64,000 bases of DNA from Actinoallomurus bryophytorum (GCF_006716425.1 NZ_VFOZ01000001.1:3472001-3536000); one strand, 5' to 3'; positions 41,211 through 49,787 are shown, counted from the stretch's first letter. The notes: generated by a model not told the origin, from the letters alone. Numbers and translations are program-made.

Positions 41211-41213
41211 GGC

Positions 41214-42029
41214 TTACTCCTCTTCTTCCCGTGTCGGGCCGAACCACGGTTTGCGCTGCTCCAGGTCGAAACAGCAGCCGGCCGGAAGGAGATGCAGACG
41301 AACGTCGAACAGGGCCATCGGGTTGTTCGCGGCAGGGGCGACGGTGGCCCGGTCGGCGTCCACGACGGTGACCACGCCGCTGCCGATCACCTCGAAGCGG
41401 TCGCCGTCGACCACGATCGCGGTGTCCTCGTCGATCCCGACGCCCAGGTACTCCACGTCCAGGGCGATCCCGCTGAGCAGGCGAGGCAGCCGGCCCCGTT
41501 CGGCGAAATGCATGTCGATCAATACGTTGCCGAGCAGATCCAGCCCCGGCCCGATCCGTACCGAAGACGTCGTCCCGTCACCGCCGAGGATCATCCAGCG
41601 GCCGAGCGCGGTCGCACCCGCGCTGGTGCCGGCGATCACCAGTCCGTCGCGTTGGAGCCGGTGGTGCAGGAGGACGTTGGTCTTCGAGCCGACGAGCATG
41701 CTGAGGCGTGACTGGTCGCCACCGCTGATCAGCACGCCGGTCGCCTGCTCGAGCATGGTGAGTGAGGCCGGGTCATCGGCCGTCGTGCGGCCGATGAGCC
41801 GCAGCTCGGTCACCGATGAGGCGCCGAGGCGGCTGAACACCGTGGTGTACTCCGCGGTGACCTCTTCGGGTACACCGGTGGCCGTGGTGACGACGACGAT
41901 GCGTGAACGACGCGCCCCCGAGAGGGCGACGAACTCCTTGAGCGGTCCAGTGCCGCAGGTGCGGTTCTCCCTGCCGCCGATGACCAGAAGCCTGCCCTCG
42001 CCGACGTCCCCCTCCGTTATGTCGGTCAC
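41214..42029 (-). CDS. cphB: Cyanophycinase (peptidase S51)
   Basis: A 271-residue serine exopeptidase with the S51 nucleophile elbow GTSAGATALG and GGRENRTCGTGPLKEFVAL at the N-terminus. Other visible blocks are GVLISGGDQSRL, RGRLPRLLSGIALD and GVGIDEDTAIVVDGDRFEVI. It releases beta-Asp-Arg dipeptides from cyanophycin. It is the first gene of the leftward cphBA operon. The end and the synthetase start are separated by three bases. Confidence 0.95.
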   Translation of the reverse strand: MTDITEGDVGEGRLLVIGGRENRTCGTGPLKEFVALSGARRSRIVVVTTATGVPEEVTAEYTTVFSRLGASSVTELRLIGRTTADDPASLTMLEQATGVLISGGDQSRLSMLVGSKTNVLLHHRLQRDGLVIAGTSAGATALGRWMILGGDGTTSSVRIGPGLDLLGNVLIDMHFAERGRLPRLLSGIALDVEYLGVGIDEDTAIVVDGDRFEVIGSGVVTVVDADRATVAPAANNPMALFDVRLHLLPAGCCFDLEQRKPWFGPTREEEE

Positions 42030-42534
42030 GACAGCTAGCTACCCGATTGTCACAGCAAGTAGTCGCCGACTGTGACACCTGGCATGGCGCGGTTTTCTTG
42101 ATCAATTGTCTGCCGAACCCGGTGATTCGGTCCGGGGCGGCCCGGTCTGAACCAACCGGGAGCACTCCTTTGAGATACCGGAGGGTATTTCAAAAATGCT
42201 CGGCTATTCGGACAATAATCGTGTCTAAATACAGGGTTTTCGCCGACCGATAATACCGGAGGGGATCATGTCGACGGTGGTCGTGTACTGCGGCGCTTCC
42301 ACGATCCATGCTGTCCAGAGGGCAACTATCCTCTTACTTCGGCCGCCCGAGTGGAACTTACCGGTGAACCGGAACTGCAACTCTTACGTCTAAGAGACGC
42401 ACGTTTCGTCACGATGTGGAGGTGGCTTGAGGGGCGTAGGGGAAAATGGACGCCATGGTCTACCTCTGAGAGGCACACTCACTCCGAAGTGGAGCGAATG
42501 AGGGCGGACGGCCCAGTTCGTTTTGGAGGTGCCC
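42030..42534. other. Intergenic region with a possible small ORF
   Basis: It separates the divergent cyanophycin operon from the cyclase-like gene. It is unusually A/T-rich around 42,180-42,260, where promoters probably lie, and contains the small frame at 42268-42393. From 42394 on I see only the leader of the next gene. Confidence 0.4.
42268..42393 (+). CDS. Possible 41-residue peptide
   Basis: An ATG at 42268 follows a good GGAGGGG site and an A/T-rich promoter-like region. The product begins STVVVYCGASTIHAVQRATI and ends NRNCNSYV, with no similarity I recognise. The ribosome site is the only positive evidence; it could be a leader peptide. Confidence 0.3.
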   Translation: MSTVVVYCGASTIHAVQRATILLLRPPEWNLPVNRNCNSYV

Positions 42535-43206
42535 ATGTCGTGCACGAACGGTTTTGGCAACGTTCGGCTTATGTACCGTCTTGTCATGGCGGTGGACGTC
42601 GAGAAGTACAGCGCGCGGGACGCGCGTGAACAGCTGCGGGCGCAGACGGAGCTGCACCGCATCATCAACGTCGCCGCCCAGAACACCGGGCTCGACCAGC
42701 GTGAATGGTACGAGCAGGTCAGCGGCGACGGCGAGCTGGCGGTCCTGCCCGAGGACGTGGATGTCTCCGTGGTGGTCGGCGACTTCACGCGTCAGCTCGA
42801 GACGATCCTCGGAGAGTTCAACCGGAAGGCCGCGACCCGCCTGCGGCTGCGGGTGGCGATGCACCACGGGACGCTGACGCCCGGACCGTTCGGACCCGCC
42901 GGCGACGCGCCGATCGTGGTCAGCCGGCTCCTGGACGCCAGGCCGCTGCGCCGGCTGCTCGCCGACGAGCAGGATCGCGACCTCGCGCTCATCGTCTCGC
43001 AGAGCCTGTACCAGGACGTCATACGTACCGGGTTCTGCTCGCTCGATCCCGAGGAGTTCCAGCCCGTGCGCGTGAACGCCAAGGGCATCCAGTACCACGG
43101 TTTCGTCCGGCGTACCGAACACGCGCGGATGGCTCCCGTGGCGCTGCGGGCGGCCGCGGCCGGAGGCGGGGTGGGCCTCATCGCGATACCCGGCGGCCGC
43201 GCCTGA
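42535..43206 (+). CDS. Class III cyclase-homology-domain protein (degenerate)
   Basis: This 223-residue protein starts at the ATG at 42535 after TTTTGGAGG. The fold of a class III nucleotidyl cyclase is suggested by YRLVMAVDVEKYSARD (first metal Asp), QVSGDGELAVLP (second Asp), RLRLRVAMHHGTLTPG and PIVVSRLLDARPLRRLL. The adenine-selecting Lys/Asp and transition-state Asn/Arg are not evident, so catalysis is uncertain. It ends in an Ala/Gly-rich tail. A related protein lies at 45899-46696, and both may be regulatory or effector proteins. Confidence 0.6.
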   Translation: MSCTNGFGNVRLMYRLVMAVDVEKYSARDAREQLRAQTELHRIINVAAQNTGLDQREWYEQVSGDGELAVLPEDVDVSVVVGDFTRQLETILGEFNRKAATRLRLRVAMHHGTLTPGPFGPAGDAPIVVSRLLDARPLRRLLADEQDRDLALIVSQSLYQDVIRTGFCSLDPEEFQPVRVNAKGIQYHGFVRRTEHARMAPVALRAAAAGGGVGLIAIPGGRA

Positions 43207-43308
43207 CCCGTCCCCCGCCATCGGCCCCGCCCGCTTGCTCCACGTCCCCCGGTCGGTCACCGTCCGCGCGCCATCACGGCCGCGCGGGCGGTACCCGTCT
43301 TTTCGGGA

Positions 43309-43704
43309 TCAGTACCTGCGGAGCACCTCGTCGAACCCGTCCGAGTCCGCGTACGAGCGGTACTCCCGTCGCGGCCCGGCCGTACCGCGGGCGACCCGCC
43401 GGGCGAGCTCGGCCGGCGGGGGCAGGGGGCCGCCGCCGAGATGCACGGCGCCCTCGAGTGCCGTGCGTACGCCCTGGGCTCCGGAGCCGAACCGGCCGAT
43501 TCGCCAGCCGGTCACCTCGTCCCAGACGAGCGCACGGGTGTCGGCGAGAACGACGGTGGCATCGCGGGGATCGCTCGGGTCGAGCCAGCTGCGATCGATG
43601 CCGAGTCCTCGCTGGAGAAGGGCGTGAACGCTCTGCGTCATGTAGTTCCGCGCGGCGTCCACCCAGGAATCCGGGTGCTCTAGTGGTTCGCGGTGATCCG
43701 TCAC
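43309..43704 (-). CDS. DUF6292-type protein
   Basis: This 131-residue protein has the pattern WLDPSDPRDATVVLADTRAL, WDEVTGWRIGRFGSGAQGV and GGGPLPPPAELARRV. I associate this with actinobacterial DUF6292 proteins of unknown role. The start is a GTG at 43704. It is a monocistronic gene between the cyclase-like and GNAT genes. Confidence 0.55.
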   Translation of the reverse strand: MTDHREPLEHPDSWVDAARNYMTQSVHALLQRGLGIDRSWLDPSDPRDATVVLADTRALVWDEVTGWRIGRFGSGAQGVRTALEGAVHLGGGPLPPPAELARRVARGTAGPRREYRSYADSDGFDEVLRRY

Positions 43705-43798
43705 AGCAAGACACCTTTCTACGAGCCTGCCCGAATTATGCGTTAAAAGTTGCTGATCATTCCCAGCTTCATGGCGGAGGCAGGCCGATCTGGTGTGT

Positions 43799-44380
43799 TC
43801 ATGAGGTCGTTGACCAGGCGCTCGGCTCTTCTACCAGCCGGCGAGTATTGGTTTTCCGGGTGTCCTCCGCGGCCTTCTGGAAAAGCGCCCCGGATGGGTA
43901 GGACGGGTCGGGGCAGCTGCCGCAGCGGATGAAGCCCTGCCGTTCGTAGTAGTCGTGCAGGCCGGAGTTGGTGCTCCAGACGTCGACCCGGACCCACTCG
44001 ACGTGCCGCGTTCTGAGCTCCCGCTGGACCGCCCAGTCGATCATGAGGCCGCCGAGGTCGCGACCGGCGTACGCGCGGCTCACGACCAGGCGATGAACGT
44101 AGACGGCGTCCTCTTCATCCCCGTCGGGCCAGACATCCGGGTTCGCGCGTTCGCAGATCGTCATGGTGGCCGCCGGGGTGTCGCCGTCCCAGACGATCCA
44201 CGTCTCACCGAGTTCGAGGCCGCGCCGGACGCGCCCGTCCCGCCGGCGGCGGTCCGGCCACGGCCTGGCCCACTGGTCGGTGTCCCTGCCGCGCAGCCAT
44301 TCGGAGGCCTCGTCGATCAGGCCGATCACGATCGGCTGCTGGCCGACCGTGGCGAGACGCATGGTGAAGGTGGTGTCCAT
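43799..44380 (-). CDS. GNAT-family acetyltransferase
   Basis: The ATG at 44380 gives 193 residues. The fold is shown by IVWDGDTPAATMTICERANP, AVYVHRLVVSRAYAGRDLGG with the acetyl-CoA loop, and the last strand/helix WSTNSGLHDYYERQGFIRCG. The tail is hydrophilic. It follows the GntR/UTRA regulator by 43 bp and is probably in its operon. The substrate is unknown. Confidence 0.85.
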   Translation of the reverse strand: MDTTFTMRLATVGQQPIVIGLIDEASEWLRGRDTDQWARPWPDRRRRDGRVRRGLELGETWIVWDGDTPAATMTICERANPDVWPDGDEEDAVYVHRLVVSRAYAGRDLGGLMIDWAVQRELRTRHVEWVRVDVWSTNSGLHDYYERQGFIRCGSCPDPSYPSGALFQKAAEDTRKTNTRRLVEEPSAWSTTS

Positions 44381-44423
44381 GGCTTCCGGGGTGATGTGGG
44401 ACCGGTGGTCGCCGGCGGAGCCG

Positions 44424-45224
44424 CTACGCGGGCCCGTCGACCTCGATGCGGGCCTCCGGTACGTCACCGATGTTGTAGTAGAGCAGGTTCCGGTCCGCCG
44501 GATAGACGGTGACGGTGAACCGGATCGGCTCGCCGCTGTCGGCATAGGCGGTGCGAGAGAGCTCGATCAACGTGACGCTCGCGTTCTCCGGCAGGTCGAA
44601 GAAGACCGACTCCTCCTGGTCGGGAGGGCGTACGGCGATGAGGTCCTGGTAACCCGCCTGGGTGAGCCCGAGCTCCTGCTCGAGATACTTGACCACGCCC
44701 TCTTCGACGTCGACCGCGTCCACGAGGCGCTCGGCACCCCTGTTGACGAACGCCATGGGATAGAACGACGTTTGCAGCGACCACGGGTCGTCGTCGATGA
44801 GCCGCTGCTGGTGCCGGCTGACGACCCGCGCGCCCTCCTCGATCTGAAGCTGCCGGGCCACCAGGCCGGTCGCCTTGCGGATCTCCACCCGGGGGTCGGA
44901 GGTGCTCGGCCGGCGGTTCTGGATCTGGGCGCTCGCGACGTACGCGCTGCCGTCACCGCCGCCGGGCCCGAGGCCTGGCTGCGGGGACAGCTCGACGGCG
45001 AAGGGCGTGATCTTCCGGGAGACGAAGGTGCCCCGCCCGGCGTGGGTCACGACCAGCTGCCGCTGCGTCAGCCACTTGATGGCATCCCGGACGGTGTTGC
45101 GGGAGGCGTCGTACTCGACCTGGAGCTCCAGCTCGGTCGGCAGCTGGGCCCCTCGGGCGATCTCGCCCCCGTCGATCTTCTTGATCAGGTCGTCCGCGAT
45201 CGAGCGCCACTTGGAGACCGCCAT
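44424..45224 (-). CDS. GntR/HutC-family regulator with UTRA domain
   Basis: The ATG at 45224 after GGAGGAG gives 266 residues. The N-terminal winged helix is WRSIADDLIKKIDGGEIARG, LPTELELQVEYDASRNTVRD with wing VTHAGRGTFVS. The UTRA effector domain has ARVVSRHQQRLIDDDPWSLQ, TSFYPMAFV and PIRFTVTVYPADRNLLYYNI. UTRA domains bind small metabolites. An inverted GGGATGA/TCATCCC pair lies upstream (45382-45414). Confidence 0.9.
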   Translation of the reverse strand: MAVSKWRSIADDLIKKIDGGEIARGAQLPTELELQVEYDASRNTVRDAIKWLTQRQLVVTHAGRGTFVSRKITPFAVELSPQPGLGPGGGDGSAYVASAQIQNRRPSTSDPRVEIRKATGLVARQLQIEEGARVVSRHQQRLIDDDPWSLQTSFYPMAFVNRGAERLVDAVDVEEGVVKYLEQELGLTQAGYQDLIAVRPPDQEESVFFDLPENASVTLIELSRTAYADSGEPIRFTVTVYPADRNLLYYNIGDVPEARIEVDGPA

Positions 45225-45535
45225 GATCACTCCTCCAGCCCGGCCGCCCGCCGACGAGGCGAATGTATGACGTCCGCCGCCGTGCAGGTGTCGCCTGGCC
45301 CATCTTGGTCACATGGAAGGAATCAGTCAAACAAGGTTAATGATTCCACCGAGGGGTATTGAAGGTATTGATCGAATGGTTGGGATGAGTCAATCTTAAC
45401 AGAGTGATCATCCCGGTAGGGCGGGACGGCAGAGTCGCCGGGTCGCCACGGGCCCTCAGGCATCCGCGAGGGCCACATCAGGGGGCGGAACGGAAACCCG
45501 CACAATCCGTGCGGTGCGAGCGAGAGGGGAAGCTC
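45225..45535. other. Divergent intergenic region with candidate operators
   Basis: It lies between the GntR gene and a small membrane-protein gene. It contains GGGATGA (45382-45388) facing TCATCCC (45408-45414) and A/T-rich stretches that could be promoters in either direction. No gene seen. Confidence 0.4.
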
Positions 45536-45787
45536 GTGAGTTTGCTCGACCCGGCAAGTCTCGTCCTACTCGTGATCGCGGTCGCGTTCTTCGGCGCGGC
45601 CGCGGAGATGCTCTGGGCGTTCATCAGGTCCAGCAGCCGTGACCCACTGACCCCGCTGGCGCCGGACGAGCGCTCAGCGTGGGCACGAAAGTGGGCCGGA
45701 GTCTACGTCCGGCGGCCACAGCCGGCCGAGGTCCAGCACACCTCGCTGGACCGGCACGCCTCGCTGGACCGCGAGCACGCCGCCTAG
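45536..45787 (+). CDS. Small single-pass membrane protein
   Basis: The GTG at 45536 with AGAGGGGA upstream gives 83 residues. One hydrophobic helix (LVLLVIAVAFFGAAAEMLWA) is followed by a charged cytoplasmic tail with a short tandem repeat (TSLDRHASLDREHA). It is not recognised. It precedes the cyclase-homology gene in the same direction with about 110 bp between. Confidence 0.45.
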   Translation: MSLLDPASLVLLVIAVAFFGAAAEMLWAFIRSSSRDPLTPLAPDERSAWARKWAGVYVRRPQPAEVQHTSLDRHASLDREHAA

Positions 45788-45898
45788 CACCTGTCACCCG
45801 ACCGCCCCTCGACGCCGGCAGCGCTGCCGGACGTCGTGGGGCGGACTCATCGCTCGGTCCCTTCCGGTGACCGCGGCTGAGAGGAGGATCCGATCACC

Positions 45899-46696
45899 AT
45901 GGAGACCCCCAACCACCTACGTACCGGGGCGACCGGCCTGGTCCGGTCCGCCTCCCACCTTCATCCCCGTGCGGCGCGCCGGCTGTCGGCGAACCTGGGC
46001 CGCACGATCGGACGGCGCCTGTCCGCCCAGGTCCTGTCGCACCTGCCGGACCCGCCGATCGGGGGCAGGTCACAGCAGTGCTCGATCGTGGCGTTCGACG
46101 TCGTGGCCTTCGGCGACCGCCGTCGCGACGATGACGTACAGCTCTACGTACGGTCCGGGCTCTACCGGATCATCGAGAAGGCGTTCGACACGGTGGGCGT
46201 GCCGTGGCGGGCATGTCACCGCGAGGACCGCGGCGACGGCGTCCTCGTCGTGGTACCGGCCCCGTACGCCACCGAAGCCCTCATCTCTCCCCTGGCCGAC
46301 CGGGTACGCGCCGGGCTGCGGCGGCACAACAAGCTCTCCAGCGAGGCGGCGCAGATCCGGCTGCGGATGGCACTGCACGCCGGCCACGTCCACTTCGACG
46401 AGTACGGGGTCGCGGGGCAGACGCTCGTGCACGCCTTCCGGCTGCTGGAGGCGCCGGCGTTCAAGACCGCGTTCGCCGCCACCCGCTGCGAACTCGGCTT
46501 CGTGGTGTCCGACCGGTTGTACGACGACGTGATCCGGCACGGCCCCGGCTTGATCGACCCGGAGCTGTACGACGCGATCAACGTGTCGCTGAAGGAGACC
46601 GAGGCGCGCGCCTGGGTGCACTTCCCGCCCGGGGCCGTACGCCCGGCACTGAGCGCCTGGCCGCACGCCGTGGGCCCCGTGGCGGCGGGCGCGTGA
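45899..46696 (+). CDS. Class III cyclase-homology-domain protein
   Basis: This 265-residue protein starts at the ATG at 45899 after GAGAGGAGG. A basic N-terminal extension precedes the cyclase-homology domain: CSIVAFDVVAFGDRRRDDDV (first metal Asp), CHREDRGDGVLVVVPAP (second Asp), IRLRMALHAGHVHFDEYG and VHAFRLLEAPAFK. The substrate-specifying residues are not clearly those of adenylate cyclases. It resembles 42535-43206 but is not a close duplicate. It may be a signalling or effector protein. Confidence 0.65.
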   Translation: METPNHLRTGATGLVRSASHLHPRAARRLSANLGRTIGRRLSAQVLSHLPDPPIGGRSQQCSIVAFDVVAFGDRRRDDDVQLYVRSGLYRIIEKAFDTVGVPWRACHREDRGDGVLVVVPAPYATEALISPLADRVRAGLRRHNKLSSEAAQIRLRMALHAGHVHFDEYGVAGQTLVHAFRLLEAPAFKTAFAATRCELGFVVSDRLYDDVIRHGPGLIDPELYDAINVSLKETEARAWVHFPPGAVRPALSAWPHAVGPVAAGA

Positions 46697-47899
46697 TCAA
46701 AGGACCGAGATGTCCCACGCGACGCCGACCGGCACGGCGGCGCCCGAGCCGCCGCTCACCGCGATCGTGGCGTTGCCGGGCAACGTGATGAGACCGCGGT
46801 TGAGGCTCACCTGGACCGTCACTTGACCGTGGTCGCGGATCGTGCCCCCGGCCCTGGTGAGGGTGACCTGGGGGCTGGACGCGGCGGCGCTCCACGAGAC
46901 CGGGCCGCCCTTCGCGCCGAGCACGATGGCGGCGATCGTGTCATGGCCGTGGAAGTGGATCGAGACGGGGCTGACGACCAGCACGCCGTTGCGCCCTCCC
47001 GGCGGCGGCGGAGTGCTGGGGAGCGTCGGCGTCGGCGTGGGGAGTGCCTGCGGGGCGGTGGTCGGCGGTATGCCGCCGCCGGCGCCGGGAGCCCCATCCT
47101 GCCCGTCCGGCCTGCGGGGATGATGGGTCGGCGCCTTGGAGGTGTGCGGCTTGCCGCCCGGCCACTGGATGTCCGGCACCGGGAGGTTCGGGTCCATCAG
47201 CATGAGGACCACGACCGCGGTCACCAGCGCGGTGAACAGTCCCGCGGTCGTGAACGCCCAGCGCCGCGCGAGGTGTGAGGGCGCGTCGGGCTGGCGCGGC
47301 ATGCCGTCGGGGGTCAGCGCGCCGCCCCTGGCCGCGATCTCGGCGCGGTAGCCGGCCAGCTCTGGATCGGTCCCGGTGTGCAGGACGCGGTGACGCAGGG
47401 CGGCGGGCAGGACGGGCGCCGGGGCGGAGTCGAGGAACTCTTCCGCCTCGGGAACCTGCTCCTGCGCGCGCTGGAGCCGTGCCTCGGAGCGGCGGAGTGA
47501 CACGCCGAGCGTCACGGCGAGGTCGTCACCGGTCAGGTCGTGCCGCAGGGCGAGGAACAGCGCCTCGCGCTTGAGGAAATCCAGGCTGGCGAGCGGGTCA
47601 CCTTCGGCCGCGTCGAGCTGGAGCTTGCGCTGCATGCAGCGCCGGCGCGCGGCGGCGTACAGCCAGGCCCGCAGCCGGCCACGGTCGCGCATGCGGGGCG
47701 CGCGGCGGGCGGCGTCGATGAAAGTGTCGTGTACGACGTCGGCGGCGACCCGCTGGTCGTCCAGCAGTGCCATGCAGTAGTCGTACAAGCGCTCGGCGTA
47801 CACGTCGTAGAGCGTGGCGAGCACATCGTCGTCCCCGTCGTGCAGTCCCTTGACGAGACGGCGATCGGCGTCGGGGGCGAAGCGTGACCACCTTGCCAT
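46697..47899 (-). CDS. Sigma-factor-like protein fused to TM and extracellular beta domain
   Basis: This 400-residue protein. Residues 8-90 resemble ECF sigma region 2 (LATLYDVYAERLYDYCMALL, DDQRVAADVVHDTFIDAARR, LRAWLYAAARRRC). Residues 95-145 resemble a weak region 4 (LRHDLTGDDLAVTLGVSLRR). A single membrane helix follows (about 215-236, FTTAGLFTALVTAVVVLMLM), then a Pro/Thr linker and a C-terminal beta domain (GPVSWSAAASSPQVTLTRAG, TVQVSLNRG). The last part looks like a BACON/Ig-type extracellular fold. A membrane-bound sigma-like protein could only act after proteolysis, or serve as a sensor. Confidence 0.75.
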   Translation of the reverse strand: MARWSRFAPDADRRLVKGLHDGDDDVLATLYDVYAERLYDYCMALLDDQRVAADVVHDTFIDAARRAPRMRDRGRLRAWLYAAARRRCMQRKLQLDAAEGDPLASLDFLKREALFLALRHDLTGDDLAVTLGVSLRRSEARLQRAQEQVPEAEEFLDSAPAPVLPAALRHRVLHTGTDPELAGYRAEIAARGGALTPDGMPRQPDAPSHLARRWAFTTAGLFTALVTAVVVLMLMDPNLPVPDIQWPGGKPHTSKAPTHHPRRPDGQDGAPGAGGGIPPTTAPQALPTPTPTLPSTPPPPGGRNGVLVVSPVSIHFHGHDTIAAIVLGAKGGPVSWSAAASSPQVTLTRAGGTIRDHGQVTVQVSLNRGLITLPGNATIAVSGGSGAAVPVGVAWDISVL

Positions 47900-48054
47900 G
47901 TACGTGCTCCACGATTTGAACAGCGTGTTCCTACTTACCCCAAACCCTATTGGTTAGGGGCCACCTCACCGTATTAGTGCAACTTGTCCGGTTGTGCGGG
48001 TTTTCGGAGTCCGGGGCGTCCGAGTCGCCCCGAGTCGCCCGGGGGGTAGGGATG

Positions 48055-48089
48055 ACGATGCCCCGTGCCCGGTGGGCGCGGGGCATCGT
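48055..48089. terminator. Hairpin downstream of the first phosphodiesterase gene
   Basis: ACGATGCCCCG and CGGGGCATCGT are perfect complements around a short loop. There is no long T run, but the position after the leftward gene suggests a transcription end. Confidence 0.5.
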
Positions 48090-48155
48090 TGGCAGCGGCT
48101 GTTATAGAACCTTCGCCTTACGGGCTTGGATCTTTAGGTCCTTCCCGGCCCGGAC

Positions 48156-49283
48156 TCAGCCGAAGACGCGGTGCCGGGTCGAGACGGCGAGGGCGGAGTC
48201 GTCGGAGAAAATGCCGTCCACGCCGAGCTTGTAGAAGTCGGCGAGGAGCCGTGAGGCGTCACCCTCGGCCTTGGGGAAGCTCGGCGAACCGGGGTTGCCC
48301 TCCTGGTACTCCACCGGCAGGAAGGAGTTCTCCGGCCGTACCGTCCAGGGGTGCACGGCGAGACCGGCGTGGTGAGCGTCGGCGACCAGCGTCGTCGGCG
48401 GCAGCGCGTGGCTGCTCGCGTCCACCGGGATGATCCGGGTGAGACCCGGGCCGATCCCGTAGGCGTACTGCGCGATCCCCTTCAGCCCGGCCGGTGTGAC
48501 CAGGTCGGAGTAGGTCCGCGGGTCGTGGTTCGCGACGAAGTCGTACGGCGCGCCCTGCGTGTCGATCAGCTGGATCAGCTTGATGCTGGTCCTCTTGTGG
48601 AGCGCCCGCAGGTTCGAGGTCTCGAACGACTGGATGAAGACCTTGTCGTTCCTGCCCTTGAAGCCGTACTGGGCGAGATCCTTGAGCAGCTCGTCCTCCA
48701 GGGGCAGCCCGATGCTCCGGAAGTAGGTCGGGTGCTTGGTCTCGGGGTAGACGCCGACGTGGTGGTCCTTGGCGATCTGCAGCACCTCGTCGAGACTCGC
48801 GACGGGGTCGGTGCCGTCGAACGCGCTGCTGCCCTGCCGCAGGTCCGGCAGACGCTCCTTGAGCCGCAGCGTACGAAGCTGGGCGTAGGTGAAGTCCTCG
48901 GTGAACCAGTCGGTGTGCGCCACACCGTCGATCGTCTTGGTCTTCTTCAGACTCGCGAACTCCGGATGGTTCGCGACGTCCGTCGTGTCATTCAGCCAGT
49001 TGTCGTGCCGCGCGACCAGGACATGGTCCTTGGTGGTCACGATGTCCGGCTCGATGTAGTCGGCGCCCATCTCGATGGCGAGCTCGTACGCGCTCTTGGA
49101 CTCTTCGGGCCGGTACTCGCTGGCACCCCGGTGGGCGATCACGATCGGCAACCGTGCGCCCTGGCGTGCCTGTGGCGCTGCCGGCGCCGAGGCGGCGCCG
49201 CTGCTACTTGCGAACGCGGCGTACGCCGTACCGGCCGTCACGAGGGCGAGCCCCCCGGCCAGCAAGCGTCGGGACAGTGACAT
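48156..49283 (-). CDS. glpQ: Secreted glycerophosphodiester phosphodiesterase
   Basis: This 375-residue protein has a signal peptide (LLAGGLALVTAGTAYAAFAS). The GDPD TIM barrel shows all catalytic motifs: IVIAHRGASEYRPEESKSAY with the first His, MGADYIEPDIVTTKDHVLVA with the metal acids, RHDNWLNDTTD with the second His, GVYPETKHPTY and FIQSFETSNLRAL. It is a periplasmic or exported enzyme of the GlpQ type that releases glycerol-3-phosphate from phospholipid head groups, or acts on teichoic-acid-like polymers. Confidence 0.9.
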   Translation of the reverse strand: MSLSRRLLAGGLALVTAGTAYAAFASSSGAASAPAAPQARQGARLPIVIAHRGASEYRPEESKSAYELAIEMGADYIEPDIVTTKDHVLVARHDNWLNDTTDVANHPEFASLKKTKTIDGVAHTDWFTEDFTYAQLRTLRLKERLPDLRQGSSAFDGTDPVASLDEVLQIAKDHHVGVYPETKHPTYFRSIGLPLEDELLKDLAQYGFKGRNDKVFIQSFETSNLRALHKRTSIKLIQLIDTQGAPYDFVANHDPRTYSDLVTPAGLKGIAQYAYGIGPGLTRIIPVDASSHALPPTTLVADAHHAGLAVHPWTVRPENSFLPVEYQEGNPGSPSFPKAEGDASRLLADFYKLGVDGIFSDDSALAVSTRHRVFG

Positions 49284-49674
49284 GAGCTACCTCCTGGTTC
49301 GGAACGTGCGGAGGCTATGACGGCTGCGTGACGAATGGGAGACCTGATCCTTACAGGAGTCAGGTCCGAAACCGGCCAGTCAGATTCTTGCTTTCGCAGG
49401 GCGGCGCTTGACGGCGACGTTAGGACGGTTTCGGGCCTGATCGGCCGACGCCCGATCGAGCCGGCCGCCCGCGTTCTCATGACGCTTGCCGACGGGTTGT
49501 CCACAGTCCGGATTGATCTGTGGACAGTGGTTGTGGATCGTAGATCCGGCCGTCCGGCCGTCCGGTGGTGGCGCGTGCGAAGCGGCTTGACGCACGGGTC
49601 AACCGACGCCGACCTGCGCGCGTGCACCGATTCGCGCGCCGCCGCTGACTCCCGGTACACTCGTCGGGCAGCTA
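49284..49674. other. Intergenic region upstream of tRNA-Arg
   Basis: About 390 bp without a convincing gene. It contains a cluster of three DnaA-box-like sites (49497-49539) and the promoters of the leftward phosphodiesterase gene and the tRNA. Confidence 0.4.
49497..49539. promoter_or_regulatory. Cluster of three DnaA-box-like nonamers
   Basis: TTGTCCACA (49497-49505) equals the high-GC actinomycete DnaA box. TGTGGACAG (49519-49527) is its reverse complement with one mismatch, and TTGTGGATC (49531-49539) is one mismatch from the general box. There is no dnaA or dnaN nearby, so this is not an obvious oriC. Confidence 0.4.
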
Positions 49675-49747
49675 GCAGCCGTAGCTCAACGGATAGAGCA
49701 TCTGACTACGGATCAGAAGGTTGGGGGTTCGAATCCCTCCGGCTGCG
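49675..49747 (+). tRNA. tRNA-Arg(ACG)
   Basis: A complete cloverleaf: acceptor GCAGCCG pairing with CGGCTGC, D arm GCTCAACGGATAGAGC, anticodon stem TCTGA/TCAGA with loop CTACGGA (anticodon ACG), and T arm GGGGGTTCGAATCCCTC. 73 nt with a G discriminator; CCA is not encoded. Confidence 0.95.
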
Positions 49748-49753
49748 CAGGTC

Positions 49754-49787
49754 AAGGGCCTACTCCGATCACGGGGTAGGCCCTTTT
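49754..49787 (+). terminator. tRNA-Arg terminator
   Basis: AAGGGCCTAC and GTAGGCCCTT form a stem around TCCGATCACGGG, followed by TTTT. Confidence 0.85.

Noticed and set aside
49497-49539. Chromosomal origin of replication
   Set aside because: Only three boxes and no dnaA, dnaN or other replication genes nearby, whereas actinomycete oriC has many boxes next to dnaA.
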